Shown here one piece after another: positions 1 through 7,377 of a stretch of 63,408 nucleotides of DNA (position 1 is the first letter of the stretch; every line of letters begins with the position of its first letter). The notes beneath the pieces are model-generated. The model was not told the DNA's origin and ran no database searches. It was given only the letters and a program-made list of their open reading frames with translations. The position numbers and the translations under genes are program-made. Origin of the DNA: Clostridia bacterium (GTDB lineage Bacteria > Bacillota > Clostridia > TANB77 > CAG-508); contig JAFWIH010000004.1 of NCBI GenBank assembly GCA_017533795.1, forward strand, positions 1 through 63,408, given 5' to 3'.

Positions 1-1
1 A

Positions 2-3000
2 AAAGAAAAAATAATAAATTTAAAAAATTCACATGATAATACAACTAAACCACTAGAACCATTATTTAAAGATGAAGAAGATTATAAAGTATTTAAAGAA
101 AGACATGATGGTGCAAAAGTTACAAAAAGAGAGCTAGCTAATTTTACCGGAGACTGTTTCTTAGGAATAGATGCTGGTTCTACAACAACAAAAATTGTTT
201 TAATAGATTCTGACAATAACTTGCTATACTCACTTTATGGAAGTAACGAAGGAAATCCTTTAAACAGTGTTATAAATATGCTTGAAAAACTATATTCTGT
301 TTTGCCAAAAGGTGCTGTAATACGTTACAGCGGCGTTACAGGTTATGGAGAAAAGCTAATACAGACAGCTTTAAATATAGATTTAAATGAAATAGAAACT
401 ATTGCGCATTACACTGCTGCAAAGGTATTCGAACCAGATGTTACAAGCATTGTTGACATTGGTGGTCAAGACATGAAATATATTAAAATGAAAAACGGTG
501 CAATTGATAATATTCTTTTAAATGAAGCTTGTTCTTCTGGATGTGGTTCTTTTATAGAAACATTCGCAAAAAGCTTAAATTTAACTATTGAAGAATTTGT
601 AAAAGAAGCATTATCTGCTAAGCGTCCGGTCGACTTAGGTTCAAGATGTACAGTTTTTATGAATTCTAAAATAAAGCAAGCTCAAAAAGAAGGTTATAGT
701 GTTGGAGATATCTCAAGTGGACTTTCATATTCTGTAATAAAAAACGCTATTCAAAAAGTTATGAAAGTTAGAGATGTTGAAACATTAGGGCATCACATTG
801 TGGTTCAAGGTGGTACATTTTATAATGATGCCGTGCTTCGTGCTTTCGAAAAAATAGTTGGTAGAAATGTTGTAAGGCCAGATATAGCTGGGCTTATGGG
901 AGCATATGGTATGGCTCTACTTTCTCGTGAACAATATGAATCAAACTTAGATTTAGAATATAAGTCAACTATTTCTAGTTTAGAAGAATTACACAATTTA
1001 GATATACAAGTTACCCACACAAGATGTAACGGATGTGAAAACCATTGTAAACTTACTATTAACAAATTTAGTAATGGTCATATCCATGTTTCAGGAAATC
1101 GTTGTGAAAAAGGTGCCGGAATCTCAAACAAAGAAACACAACTACCTAACATAATGAAATATAAATATGAAAGGTTATTTAGCTATAAACCTTTGGAAGA
1201 AAAATATGCAACAAGAGGAATAATAGGAATACCTAGAGTTTTAAACATGTATGAAGATTATCCTTTTTGGTTTACCTTCCTTACTGAGCTTGGTTTTAGA
1301 GTAATAATCTCTGAGAAAAGCACTAGACAAACATATGAAAAGGGTATGGAATCCATGCCTTCCGAATCAGTATGTTATCCTGCTAAACTTTCACATGGAC
1401 ATGTTGAAAGTTTAATAGAGCAAGGAATTAAAACAATATTTTATCCTTGTATGCCATATTCAAGAAAAGAGTATGATAAAGCAGATAATAAATACAATTG
1501 CCCTATTGTTATTTCCTACTCAGAAGTATTACGTAATAATGTTGAAGATTTAAAAAAGGATTCCATAAAATTTATTAATCCATTTTTACCTTTTGACACA
1601 AAAAATCTTGTAAAAAGAGTAATGGAGTTAGATGAATTTAAGGAATATAATTTTACAAAAGATGAATTAACAAAAGCAGCTCAAGCTGCAGAAAAAGAGT
1701 ATCAAAACTATAAAAATGACATACGTTCTAAAGGTGAAGAAACAGTTAAATACATAAATGAAAACAATTTAAAAGGAATTGTTTTAGCAGGAAGACCATA
1801 TCATACAGATCCAGAAGTAAATCATGGAATAGATACATTAATAACTTCTTTAGGGCTATGCGTTTTAACAGAAGATAGTATTTCACACTTAACTGAAGCT
1901 AAACGCCCATTACGTGTTGTTGACCAATGGGTATTCCATGCAAGATTATACGCAGCTGCAGATTATGTTGGTAAACAAGACAATTTGGAGCTTGTACAGC
2001 TTAATTCTTTTGGATGTGGTGTTGATGCAATTACTACTGACCAGGTTGAAGAAATATTGTCTAGCTACGGAAAAATGTATACACTTATAAAAATAGATGA
2101 AGTTAATAATTTAGGTGCTATACGTATTCGTATTAGGTCACTTTTGGCTAGTATGAACAAACGTGAAAAAGAAAAACAAGAAGAAAAACTTGCAGGTGAT
2201 TATGGATTAAAGAAAAACATCTTTACAAAAGAAATGAGAAAGGATTACACTATTTTAATTCCTATGATGGCACCTATACATTTTGAAATGTTAGAAGCTG
2301 CTGTTGGTGCAAGTGGATATAAGGTTGAACTTTTGCGTGAATGTACACAAAAAACTGTTGAAACTGGATTAAAATATGTAAATAATGATGTATGTTATCC
2401 ATCTATATTAGTCACAGGACAAATGATTGAAGCATTAGAATCAGGAAAATATGACTTAAATAAAACTGCTTTAATTATGTCTCAAACAGGTGGAGGATGT
2501 AGAGCAACAAATTACATTGGATTTATTAGAAAAGCTTTAAAAGATGCTGGTTTTGGTCATGTACCAATTATCTCTTTTAACTTAGTTGGTATGGAAAAAA
2601 TGCCAGGGTTTAAACTAACTATACCTATGGTTGAAAAGCTACTAAAAGCTGTATTATATGGTGACTTATTACAAAAGCTATATTATAAAAATAGAGCCTA
2701 CGAAATAAATAAAGGTGAATCTAAAAAGCTTTTTGATACTTGGCTAGAAAAATGTAGAGATTTAGTAAGAAAATCTTCAAATAAAGAATTTAAGCAAAGT
2801 ATTTACGATATGGTAGATGATTTTGAAAAAATTGAAATAGACACAAGCACACCTAAGCCTAGAGTTGGCGTTGTAGGTGAAGTGCTTATTAAATATCATC
2901 CTTTTGGTAATAACTATGTTGCAGATTTACTCGATAAAGAAGGAGCTGAAGTTGTTCTTCCAGACTTTATGGGATTTATCAAGTTTATGGCAACACATAA

Positions 3001-3514
3001 AATTACTTTTAATACTTTACTTAATACTAGTCCTATGATTGCAAAAATTTCTAAAGCTGCTATTAGCTTAATAGAAATAATGGAAAAGGATGAAAAAGTT
3101 GCGCTAGCTAACTCTAAAAAAGGATATTTACCACTTTGTAATATATGGCACTTAGAAAATCAAGTAAAAGACGTACTTTCTATTGGTAACCAAACTGGTG
3201 AAGGATGGTTTTTAACTGCTGAAATGATTGAATATATTGAAAATGGTATACCTAATATTGTGTGTGTTCAACCTTTTGCATGCTTACCAAACCATGTAGT
3301 AGGAAAAGGTGTAATAAAAACTATTAGAGAGAAATATCCAGATGCTAATATTTCACCTGTTGACTATGACCCAGGTGCTAGTGAAGCAAACCAGGCTAAT
3401 AGAATTAAGCTTCTTATGACCGTTGCAAAAGATAATTTGGCAAGACAACAGAAAGAAAAGGAAACTTTAGATAAAGAAAATACAGAAAACAAAATAGAAG
3501 CAGTAGTCAATTAA
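2..3514 (+). CDS. 2-hydroxyacyl-CoA dehydratase activase/component, large fused form (5' end outside window)
   Basis: The frame is open from base 2 with no start codon, so the gene begins upstream; 1,170 residues are visible. Family knowledge: these activases hydrolyse ATP to push one electron from a [4Fe-4S] cluster into a 2-hydroxyacyl-CoA dehydratase; the long forms join two ASKHA ATPase domains to DUF2229 and a dehydratase-subunit-like region. Seen: a phosphate-1 loop GIDAGSTTTK near visible residue 55, the cysteine segment EACSSGCGSF, a second cysteine in GSRCTVF, then the Cys-rich CNGCENHCK entry to DUF2229 and several later Cys motifs (SVCYP, DVCYP). The full family length is about 1,400 residues, so roughly one N-terminal ATPase domain is missing. 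It is convergent with the glycosylase gene and shares its terminator. The exact substrate is unknown. Confidence 0.9.
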   Translation, partial: KEKIINLKNSHDNTTKPLEPLFKDEEDYKVFKERHDGAKVTKRELANFTGDCFLGIDAGSTTTKIVLIDSDNNLLYSLYGSNEGNPLNSVINMLEKLYSVLPKGAVIRYSGVTGYGEKLIQTALNIDLNEIETIAHYTAAKVFEPDVTSIVDIGGQDMKYIKMKNGAIDNILLNEACSSGCGSFIETFAKSLNLTIEEFVKEALSAKRPVDLGSRCTVFMNSKIKQAQKEGYSVGDISSGLSYSVIKNAIQKVMKVRDVETLGHHIVVQGGTFYNDAVLRAFEKIVGRNVVRPDIAGLMGAYGMALLSREQYESNLDLEYKSTISSLEELHNLDIQVTHTRCNGCENHCKLTINKFSNGHIHVSGNRCEKGAGISNKETQLPNIMKYKYERLFSYKPLEEKYATRGIIGIPRVLNMYEDYPFWFTFLTELGFRVIISEKSTRQTYEKGMESMPSESVCYPAKLSHGHVESLIEQGIKTIFYPCMPYSRKEYDKADNKYNCPIVISYSEVLRNNVEDLKKDSIKFINPFLPFDTKNLVKRVMELDEFKEYNFTKDELTKAAQAAEKEYQNYKNDIRSKGEETVKYINENNLKGIVLAGRPYHTDPEVNHGIDTLITSLGLCVLTEDSISHLTEAKRPLRVVDQWVFHARLYAAADYVGKQDNLELVQLNSFGCGVDAITTDQVEEILSSYGKMYTLIKIDEVNNLGAIRIRIRSLLASMNKREKEKQEEKLAGDYGLKKNIFTKEMRKDYTILIPMMAPIHFEMLEAAVGASGYKVELLRECTQKTVETGLKYVNNDVCYPSILVTGQMIEALESGKYDLNKTALIMSQTGGGCRATNYIGFIRKALKDAGFGHVPIISFNLVGMEKMPGFKLTIPMVEKLLKAVLYGDLLQKLYYKNRAYEINKGESKKLFDTWLEKCRDLVRKSSNKEFKQSIYDMVDDFEKIEIDTSTPKPRVGVVGEVLIKYHPFGNNYVADLLDKEGAEVVLPDFMGFIKFMATHKITFNTLLNTSPMIAKISKAAISLIEIMEKDEKVALANSKKGYLPLCNIWHLENQVKDVLSIGNQTGEGWFLTAEMIEYIENGIPNIVCVQPFACLPNHVVGKGVIKTIREKYPDANISPVDYDPGASEANQANRIKLLMTVAKDNLARQQKEKETLDKENTENKIEAVVN

Positions 3515-3525
3515 TTGACTACTGC
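3500..3525. terminator. Bidirectional terminator between activase and glycosylase genes
   Basis: A perfect 26-bp palindrome (arms GCAGTAGTCAAT / ATTGACTACTGC) spans the activase stop codon at 3512-3514 and is followed by TTTT on the plus strand. The convergent gene ends two bases further on, and the minus strand has a weaker T-rich tail, so it probably stops both transcripts. Confidence 0.85.
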
Positions 3526-3527
3526 TT

Positions 3528-4394
3528 TTATGCTTCTCTTTTCCAATAAAATAAATATTGTTGTGCAATTCCTGCTAAACTCCCAAATTTCTCCTGTGCT
3601 AATTTTTCAATCTGCTTTTTATTTACCTTTGTTTCATCCTCATTTTTTATGTATAATTCGTTCATTACTCGTCTTACCCACACATCTATTGGGAATACCT
3701 CCAATCTTTTAAGTGTAGAAAAAAGTAATATACAATCTGCTACCTTAGGGCCAACTCCTGAAAGTGTTAGAAGCTGTTCTCTTACTTTCATTGTGTCAGA
3801 CTCTTCTTGCAGTTTTTCTAAGTCCTCTTTTTTGTCTAATATCATATGTGTTGTTTCATATACCCTAATATCTCTAAAGCCCAATCCTAATTTTCTATAT
3901 TCTTGTACAGTTACATCTTTAAGCTGCTCTGGTGTTGGAAAAGTATAATATGTTTCATCATTCCATACTATTTTATCCCCATAAGTCTTTGACAATCTTT
4001 CTATTATCCCCTTTATACGTGGAATATTATTATTTGCCGATATTATAAAAGATATAATTGTTTCCCATAAATCTTGATTTAGTATTCTTATTCCTTCTCC
4101 ATATTTTATACTATTACTAACATTACCATCTATTTTTGAAAGTTGTTTTTTTATTTGTTCATAGTCTCTATTTAAATCAAAATAATCTTTAACAACTTTT
4201 TCAATATTTCCGTTACATATTCCATTGAAAACAACTATATTCCCTTCTTTTTTTACATTTAAAACGTTATTTTTAAATACTCCTGTATAACTTCCATCAT
4301 CTTGTTTATTCCATCTAAAGCATTGTCCACACTCAAAGATGTGTGCTAGTTCAAATGATTTACAATTTTTTAGTATATATGTTTGTTCTTTCAT
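3528..4394 (-). CDS. 8-oxoguanine DNA glycosylase (OGG1 type)
   Basis: 288 residues, a normal length for bacterial Ogg. The enzyme removes oxidised guanine from DNA and nicks the abasic site. Seen: an N-terminal OGG_N-type region (ECGQCFRWNK at 21-30), then a HhH-GPD domain with SFIISANNNIPRIKGI near 115-130, the hairpin SGVGPKVADC holding the expected catalytic Lys217, and FPIDVWVRR with the expected catalytic Asp237. All key residues are present. The ATG is preceded by AGAGG seven bases upstream. The gene lies just downstream of the type III toxin, 43 bases away and on the same strand; the toxin transcript may run into it since no terminator is visible between them. Confidence 0.92.
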   Translation of the reverse strand: MKEQTYILKNCKSFELAHIFECGQCFRWNKQDDGSYTGVFKNNVLNVKKEGNIVVFNGICNGNIEKVVKDYFDLNRDYEQIKKQLSKIDGNVSNSIKYGEGIRILNQDLWETIISFIISANNNIPRIKGIIERLSKTYGDKIVWNDETYYTFPTPEQLKDVTVQEYRKLGLGFRDIRVYETTHMILDKKEDLEKLQEESDTMKVREQLLTLSGVGPKVADCILLFSTLKRLEVFPIDVWVRRVMNELYIKNEDETKVNKKQIEKLAQEKFGSLAGIAQQYLFYWKREA

Positions 4395-4437
4395 TCTTTT
4401 ACCTCTAATTTGATTATATTATGTGCATTGTTTAAAG

Positions 4438-4941
4438 TCAATTTATCTTATATCTTTTTATTTTTTTCTCTAATAGTTTATAATCACAGCATCTATTTTT
4501 GACACTATCACTTAGTTTATTATTAATTCTTCTTTCGTATAGCTTTTCTGCCTTCTCTCTTAATCCTTTGCCATTACGATTAAGCCATCTTAATTGGTTT
4601 TTCAATAAATTTTGATATGCTTCCTCAAAATATGTAGAATTCTTTTTATTTACATCAATAACTTGGTATTCTGTATCTGGAACAGGAATCATATTATTAA
4701 AATTAACAGCACCCAGCTTCCCACTGTCTATTTTATAAAAGTCTATATTGTTTTTCATTTTTAAATGTTTTGGCTTTGGTGATGACAATGGTGCAAAGTA
4801 CTTATATCCACCTATTTCAAAAAGGACACCAACAAAAGGTCTTGTTGATTTCTCTTTTGAATTATAAGTTACCCTATAATCATACTTTCTTAAAAAATCA
4901 CAATATTTACTATTAATTGTTACTAATTTATAGTTTTTCAT
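4438..4941 (-). CDS. toxN: Type III toxin-antitoxin endoribonuclease toxin, ToxN/AbiQ family
   Basis: 167 residues, the usual length of ToxN/AbiQ. Family knowledge: these are sequence-specific endoRNases, silenced by a tandem-repeat RNA that they cut into monomers and bind as a ring complex; many give abortive phage resistance. Seen: N-terminal MKNYKLVTIN followed by the family pattern RPFVGVLFEIGGYKYFAPL and SSPKPKH (residues 34-59, with the Ser/Ser pair at 53-54 where the active-site Thr/Ser or Ser sits in ToxN/AbiQ), then a helical C-terminus with KNQLRWLNRNGKGLREKAEKL-type spacing. GGAGG lies five to six bases before the ATG. Upstream on the same strand are a terminator hairpin (4959-4991) and 2.9 tandem 35-nt repeats (5004-5103), which is the diagnostic type III layout. 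I am confident of the family; the target RNA site and phage range cannot be read from sequence. Confidence 0.93.
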   Translation of the reverse strand: MKNYKLVTINSKYCDFLRKYDYRVTYNSKEKSTRPFVGVLFEIGGYKYFAPLSSPKPKHLKMKNNIDFYKIDSGKLGAVNFNNMIPVPDTEYQVIDVNKKNSTYFEEAYQNLLKNQLRWLNRNGKGLREKAEKLYERRINNKLSDSVKNRCCDYKLLEKKIKRYKIN

Positions 4942-4958
4942 ATAACCTCCATTATAAA

Positions 4959-4991
4959 AAGGGACACTTTATTTAAAATAAAATGCCCCTT
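4959..4991 (-). terminator. Partial terminator between antitoxin repeats and toxin gene
   Basis: On the minus strand AAGGGGCATTTTATTT pairs with AAATAAAGTGTCCCTT (16 bp including two G-U pairs, minimal T-A loop) followed by TTTTTAT. A terminator between the RNA antitoxin and the toxin is the standard device of type III systems: most transcripts stop here, giving antitoxin excess, and read-through makes toxin. Confidence 0.88.
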
Positions 4992-5003
4992 ACTTTTTTC
5001 TTT

Positions 5004-5103
5004 CCCTCTTTATGGTTGGGAACACCGCTTTTTTTGCTCCCTCTTTATGGTTGGGAACACCGCTTTTTTTGCTCCCTCTTTATGGTTGGGAACACCGCTT
5101 TTT
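5004..5103 (-). ncRNA. toxI: Type III antitoxin RNA (ToxI-like), 2.9 x 35-nt tandem repeats
   Basis: Three contiguous direct repeats start at 5004, 5039 and 5074 with an exact 35-nt period; the third is identical for 30 nt and then diverges. On the minus strand the core reads GCGGTGTTCCCAACC followed by ATAAAGAGGG, with A-rich joints. Within each unit GTTCCCAACC and neighbouring bases can form the pseudoknot-style pairing expected of ToxI/AntiQ RNAs (inference). Copy number and period are like the AntiQ antitoxin (about 2.8 repeats of 35 nt). There are no spacers between the units, so this is not a CRISPR array. Confidence 0.93.
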
Positions 5104-5131
5104 GTACAAATAGTACTTTTATAGTATATTC

Positions 5132-5160
5132 ATTTTAACATTTTTTGATACATAAGTCAA
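5132..5160 (-). promoter_or_regulatory. Sigma-A promoter of the type III toxin-antitoxin locus
   Basis: Minus strand -35 TTGACT (5155-5160), 17-bp spacer, -10 TAAAAT (5132-5137). Transcription would start near 5125, about 20 bases before the first repeat. Confidence 0.8.
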
Positions 5161-5227
5161 GTAATTTTACAGTATTTGTAATTTTTATTGGTTTTATTTA
5201 AATTTTTTAAGATGCCTCCTAAAGTGA

Positions 5228-6013
5228 TTATTCCTTTTTAAACCCTTCTCCTAATACTTCCCTTGAATTAGTAATAATTATAAAGCACTTTGGATCTATT
5301 TCTTTAGCAAGTTTACGCAACTTAGCAACATCTCTTCTTCCAGCTGCACACATTAATACTAATTTGTCTTTATTTGTATACATTCCTTTTCCATATAATC
5401 CTGTTGTCCCCCTCTCTATCTGCTTGCCAATTGCTTTTGCAATTTCTTCTGTTTTATTTGAAATTATAAAAAACAGTTTTGTAAAATATACTCCTTCAAA
5501 TACTATATCGACCATCTTTCCAACTATATAAATTGCTATTGCAGAATATAAAGCAATTTCTACTTCTCCCAAAAAGAACACATTTAGTGTTACTACTATA
5601 ATATCTATAATTATTATAATAGTTCCCATTGGAATTGAATTATTATAACTCTTTATAATCTGTGAAAATAAGTCACTACCACCTGTAGACGAATTTACTT
5701 TTAGTACAATTCCTGTGCCTATGCCTACCAAAATTCCACCATATATGCATGCAAGAAGTCTATCATTTGTTAATATTTTTAATCTGTCAAAAAAATCTAT
5801 AAATATAGATAAACTTATAGTTCCAATAATTGAATTTATAAAAACATTTTTGCCAAGTTTATATAATGCAAATAAAAATAAAGGAACATTTATTAATACA
5901 ATTGTTGTTCCCATTGGAATATTAAACAAATAATATACAATAGTTGCTAATCCTGACACTCCACCTGCTGAAAGCTTATTTGGTAGTAAAAATAAAGCAA
6001 CACCTATAGCCAT
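5228..6013 (-). CDS. YitT family membrane protein (DUF161 + DUF2179), N-terminus possibly lost to a frameshift
   Basis: 261 residues from the internal ATG. Multi-pass membrane protein: PNKLSAGGVSGLATIVYY near the start and several hydrophobic segments, followed by a cytoplasmic DUF2179-type domain from about residue 180 (RGTTGLYGKGMYT). YitT proteins normally begin about 25 residues earlier, with a first TM helix. The missing part can be read upstream in this same frame (GKIKNVAISITATLVGAAIM before the ATG), but that stretch has no ATG, GTG or TTG and is closed by TGA. An ATG at 6084-6086 with AGGTGAT upstream starts MKWTKRKN in another frame. Adding one A to the A5 run at 6064-6068 would join the two into MKWTKRKKLKNVAIS. 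Either the gene carries a -1 frameshift or translation starts at 6013, where GGAG lies eight bases upstream. Function unknown. Confidence 0.85.
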   Translation of the reverse strand: MAIGVALFLLPNKLSAGGVSGLATIVYYLFNIPMGTTIVLINVPLFLFALYKLGKNVFINSIIGTISLSIFIDFFDRLKILTNDRLLACIYGGILVGIGTGIVLKVNSSTGGSDLFSQIIKSYNNSIPMGTIIIIIDIIVVTLNVFFLGEVEIALYSAIAIYIVGKMVDIVFEGVYFTKLFFIISNKTEEIAKAIGKQIERGTTGLYGKGMYTNKDKLVLMCAAGRRDVAKLRKLAKEIDPKCFIIITNSREVLGEGFKKE

Positions 6014-6087
6014 AATTGCTGCTCCAACAAGTGTTGCTGTTATACTTATTGCTACATTTTTAATTTTTCCGTTTCGTCCATTTCATA

Positions 6088-6130
6088 AAAATCACCTATA
6101 TTACAATTATTTGTAAATATAGGTGATTTT
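6088..6130 (-). terminator. Terminator of trmL, overlapping the yitT-family ribosome site
   Basis: Minus strand arms AAAATCACCTATATTTACAA and TTGTAATATAGGTGATTTT pair over about 19 bp with one bulge, followed by T residues. The AGGTGAT ribosome site of the likely upstream yitT-family start (ATG at 6084-6086) lies inside the 3' arm, so read-through transcripts would hide that site. Confidence 0.7.
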
Positions 6131-6134
6131 ATAC

Positions 6135-6632
6135 CTAATCAAAATATTTGCTTATTTCTTCTAATCCCTTAAATTCTGAGTGTCTAAACACTTCATAAGC
6201 AACAATAGATACTGAATTTGATAGGTTAAGTGACCTTAAGGTTTCTCTCATAGGAATTCTAATTGTTTTATCAATATATTTTTGCAAAATGTCTTCTGGT
6301 AATCCCTTTGTTTCTTTCCCAAATAGCAAGAATACCTCATCCATTGTTTCATACTTTGGCTCGGAATATACATGCTTACCTTTTGTTGTTACAAAATACA
6401 TGTTGTTTTTTTCTGGCTTATATTTTTCTAAAAATTCATTAAAAGAAATGTGTTCTTCAATTTCTAACTTATCCCAATAGTCAAGCCCTGCACGTTTTAC
6501 TGCTTTTTCAGATATACTAAATCCTAATGGATATACTAGGTGAAGTTTAGCTCCTATTGCCGCACATGTACGTGCTATGTTTCCTGTATTTTGTGGTATT
6601 TCTGGTTCAACTAATACTATGTTTAAGTTCAT
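6135..6632 (-). CDS. trmL: tRNA (cytidine/uridine-2'-O-)-methyltransferase TrmL
   Basis: 165 residues, the usual length of TrmL, a SPOUT enzyme that 2'-O-methylates wobble position 34 of certain tRNA-Leu species using S-adenosylmethionine. Seen: motif 1 EPEIPQNTGNIARTCAAIGA (residues 9-28), motif 2 LLFGKETKGLPEDIL, motif 3 IPMRETLRSLNLSNSVSIV. AAGGAG lies seven bases before the ATG. The ATG overlaps the TGA of a short upstream frame (ATGA), which appears to be the remnant tail next to the broken avd-like gene, so trmL was probably once the distal gene of a longer transcript. Confidence 0.95.
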   Translation of the reverse strand: MNLNIVLVEPEIPQNTGNIARTCAAIGAKLHLVYPLGFSISEKAVKRAGLDYWDKLEIEEHISFNEFLEKYKPEKNNMYFVTTKGKHVYSEPKYETMDEVFLLFGKETKGLPEDILQKYIDKTIRIPMRETLRSLNLSNSVSIVAYEVFRHSEFKGLEEISKYFD

Positions 6633-6695
6633 TGTTTTACTCCTTGCTCTATCTTTTCTATTAGCTTATCATAAATAGATTTTATAATTTCATAT

Positions 6696-6812
6696 CTATC
6701 TTATTTTATTTTTTATTTCAATGTCTTTCTTAGGAAAATTATCCATTTGTTTGTCTACTAATACTATAAAATCCCTAATAAATTGTAAAACTTTAAATTT
6801 TTCATTCTTCAT
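6696..6812 (-). pseudogene. Truncated Avd-like four-helix-bundle protein of a diversity-generating retroelement
   Basis: A 38-residue frame beginning MKNEKFKVLQFIRDF and containing MDNFPKKDIEIKNKIR before TAG. This resembles the first helix and NFPK turn of the clostridial Avd-type helper proteins that assist DGR reverse transcriptases, normally about 110-120 residues. It overlaps the end of the MutS-I-like gene by 11 bases, as in DGR operons. After the stop, another frame reads RYEIIKSIYDKLIEKIEQ and ends in the ATGA of trmL, so the rest of Avd, the template repeat and the reverse transcriptase are gone or were never here. The call rests on remembered family patterns and position, not on a search. 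Confidence 0.6.
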
Positions 6813-7241
6813 TAATAATCTTCTCTATTTCTATTATTTTTCTGTTTATCTCCTTGCTATTTATTCCATCTATCAAGCATTGTTGTATGGCATTTATTCT
6901 ATTTTTCAAATTTACCACTCTTCTTGATTTTTCATATACGTCTTCATATACATTTAAATTTCCATTGTTATTTTCTCTTGAACGTCATTTTCGTTTTTTA
7001 CATCTAATACAATATAATTAACTTTTTCCCTTTCTAGTCTTGCTATTACTTTATTAATGGATTTTTTAGGGAAGCCACAATTTTGCATATTGTCATCAAG
7101 AGTTTTTATTTGGTAGCTAAAAAAATATAAAATTATTATTGCGTCTTTCTCATATACATGGAAAAACGCACCTTGTTTAAATAGCCAAATCCAGTCTGGA
7201 TGGATTTCTTTCATATTTTTTGCAATATTGACACTACTCAT
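6802..7241 (-). pseudogene. MutS domain I-like DGR accessory protein (MSL), frameshifted
   Basis: The first 95 residues form a MutS domain I-like fold pattern: IHPDWIWLFKQGAFFHVYEK, then CGFPKKSINKVIARLEREKVNY, comparable with the 'P-D-LLFF-MGDFYE ... GVPYHAVDSYLAKL' pattern of MutS. The frame stops at 6954, but an adjacent frame continues with GNLNVYEDVYEKSRRVVNLK and ends INEE at 6802, the C-terminal half expected for these ~150-residue proteins. One extra A in the A4 run at 6971-6974 would restore a continuous frame (VQEKNNNGNLNVYED). Short MutS-like proteins are known as DGR accessory genes; here the gene sits between the variable region of the target and an Avd-like remnant. A ribosome site (GGA) lies ten bases before the ATG. 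Confidence 0.7.
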
Positions 7242-7268
7242 GTTTTATATTTCCTTCTATATAATCTT

Positions 7269-7299
7269 GTGCTAGACAGACACAGGGCCTGTCTAGCAC
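7269..7299. other. DGR-type hairpin downstream of the variable region
   Basis: A perfect 11-bp inverted repeat, GTGCTAGACAG / CTGTCTAGCAC, with a 9-nt loop, lies 79 bases past the target stop codon. There is no T tract on the target strand, so it is a poor terminator. DGRs commonly carry a hairpin/cruciform just downstream of the variable region that promotes retrohoming; position and geometry fit that role (inference). Confidence 0.6.
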
Positions 7300-7377
7300 A
7301 TTATCCTTTTTTCAAACTTTTTTTATATTTTTTACTTTGTGCCATGTTTTAGTTTCGTACAGACACTGGACTTAAGA

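Noticed and set aside
5004..5103. CRISPR array
   Set aside because: The 35-nt repeats are directly contiguous with no unique spacers and sit beside a ToxN-type gene, so they are type III antitoxin repeats.
7269..7299. Rho-independent terminator of the DGR target gene
   Set aside because: The 11-bp stem lacks a T tract on the target strand and has a 9-base loop; a DGR hairpin fits better.
6633..7377. A DGR reverse transcriptase or template repeat
   Set aside because: Both strands were read; no RT motif (such as the catalytic YxDD box) and no second copy of the variable region is present here.
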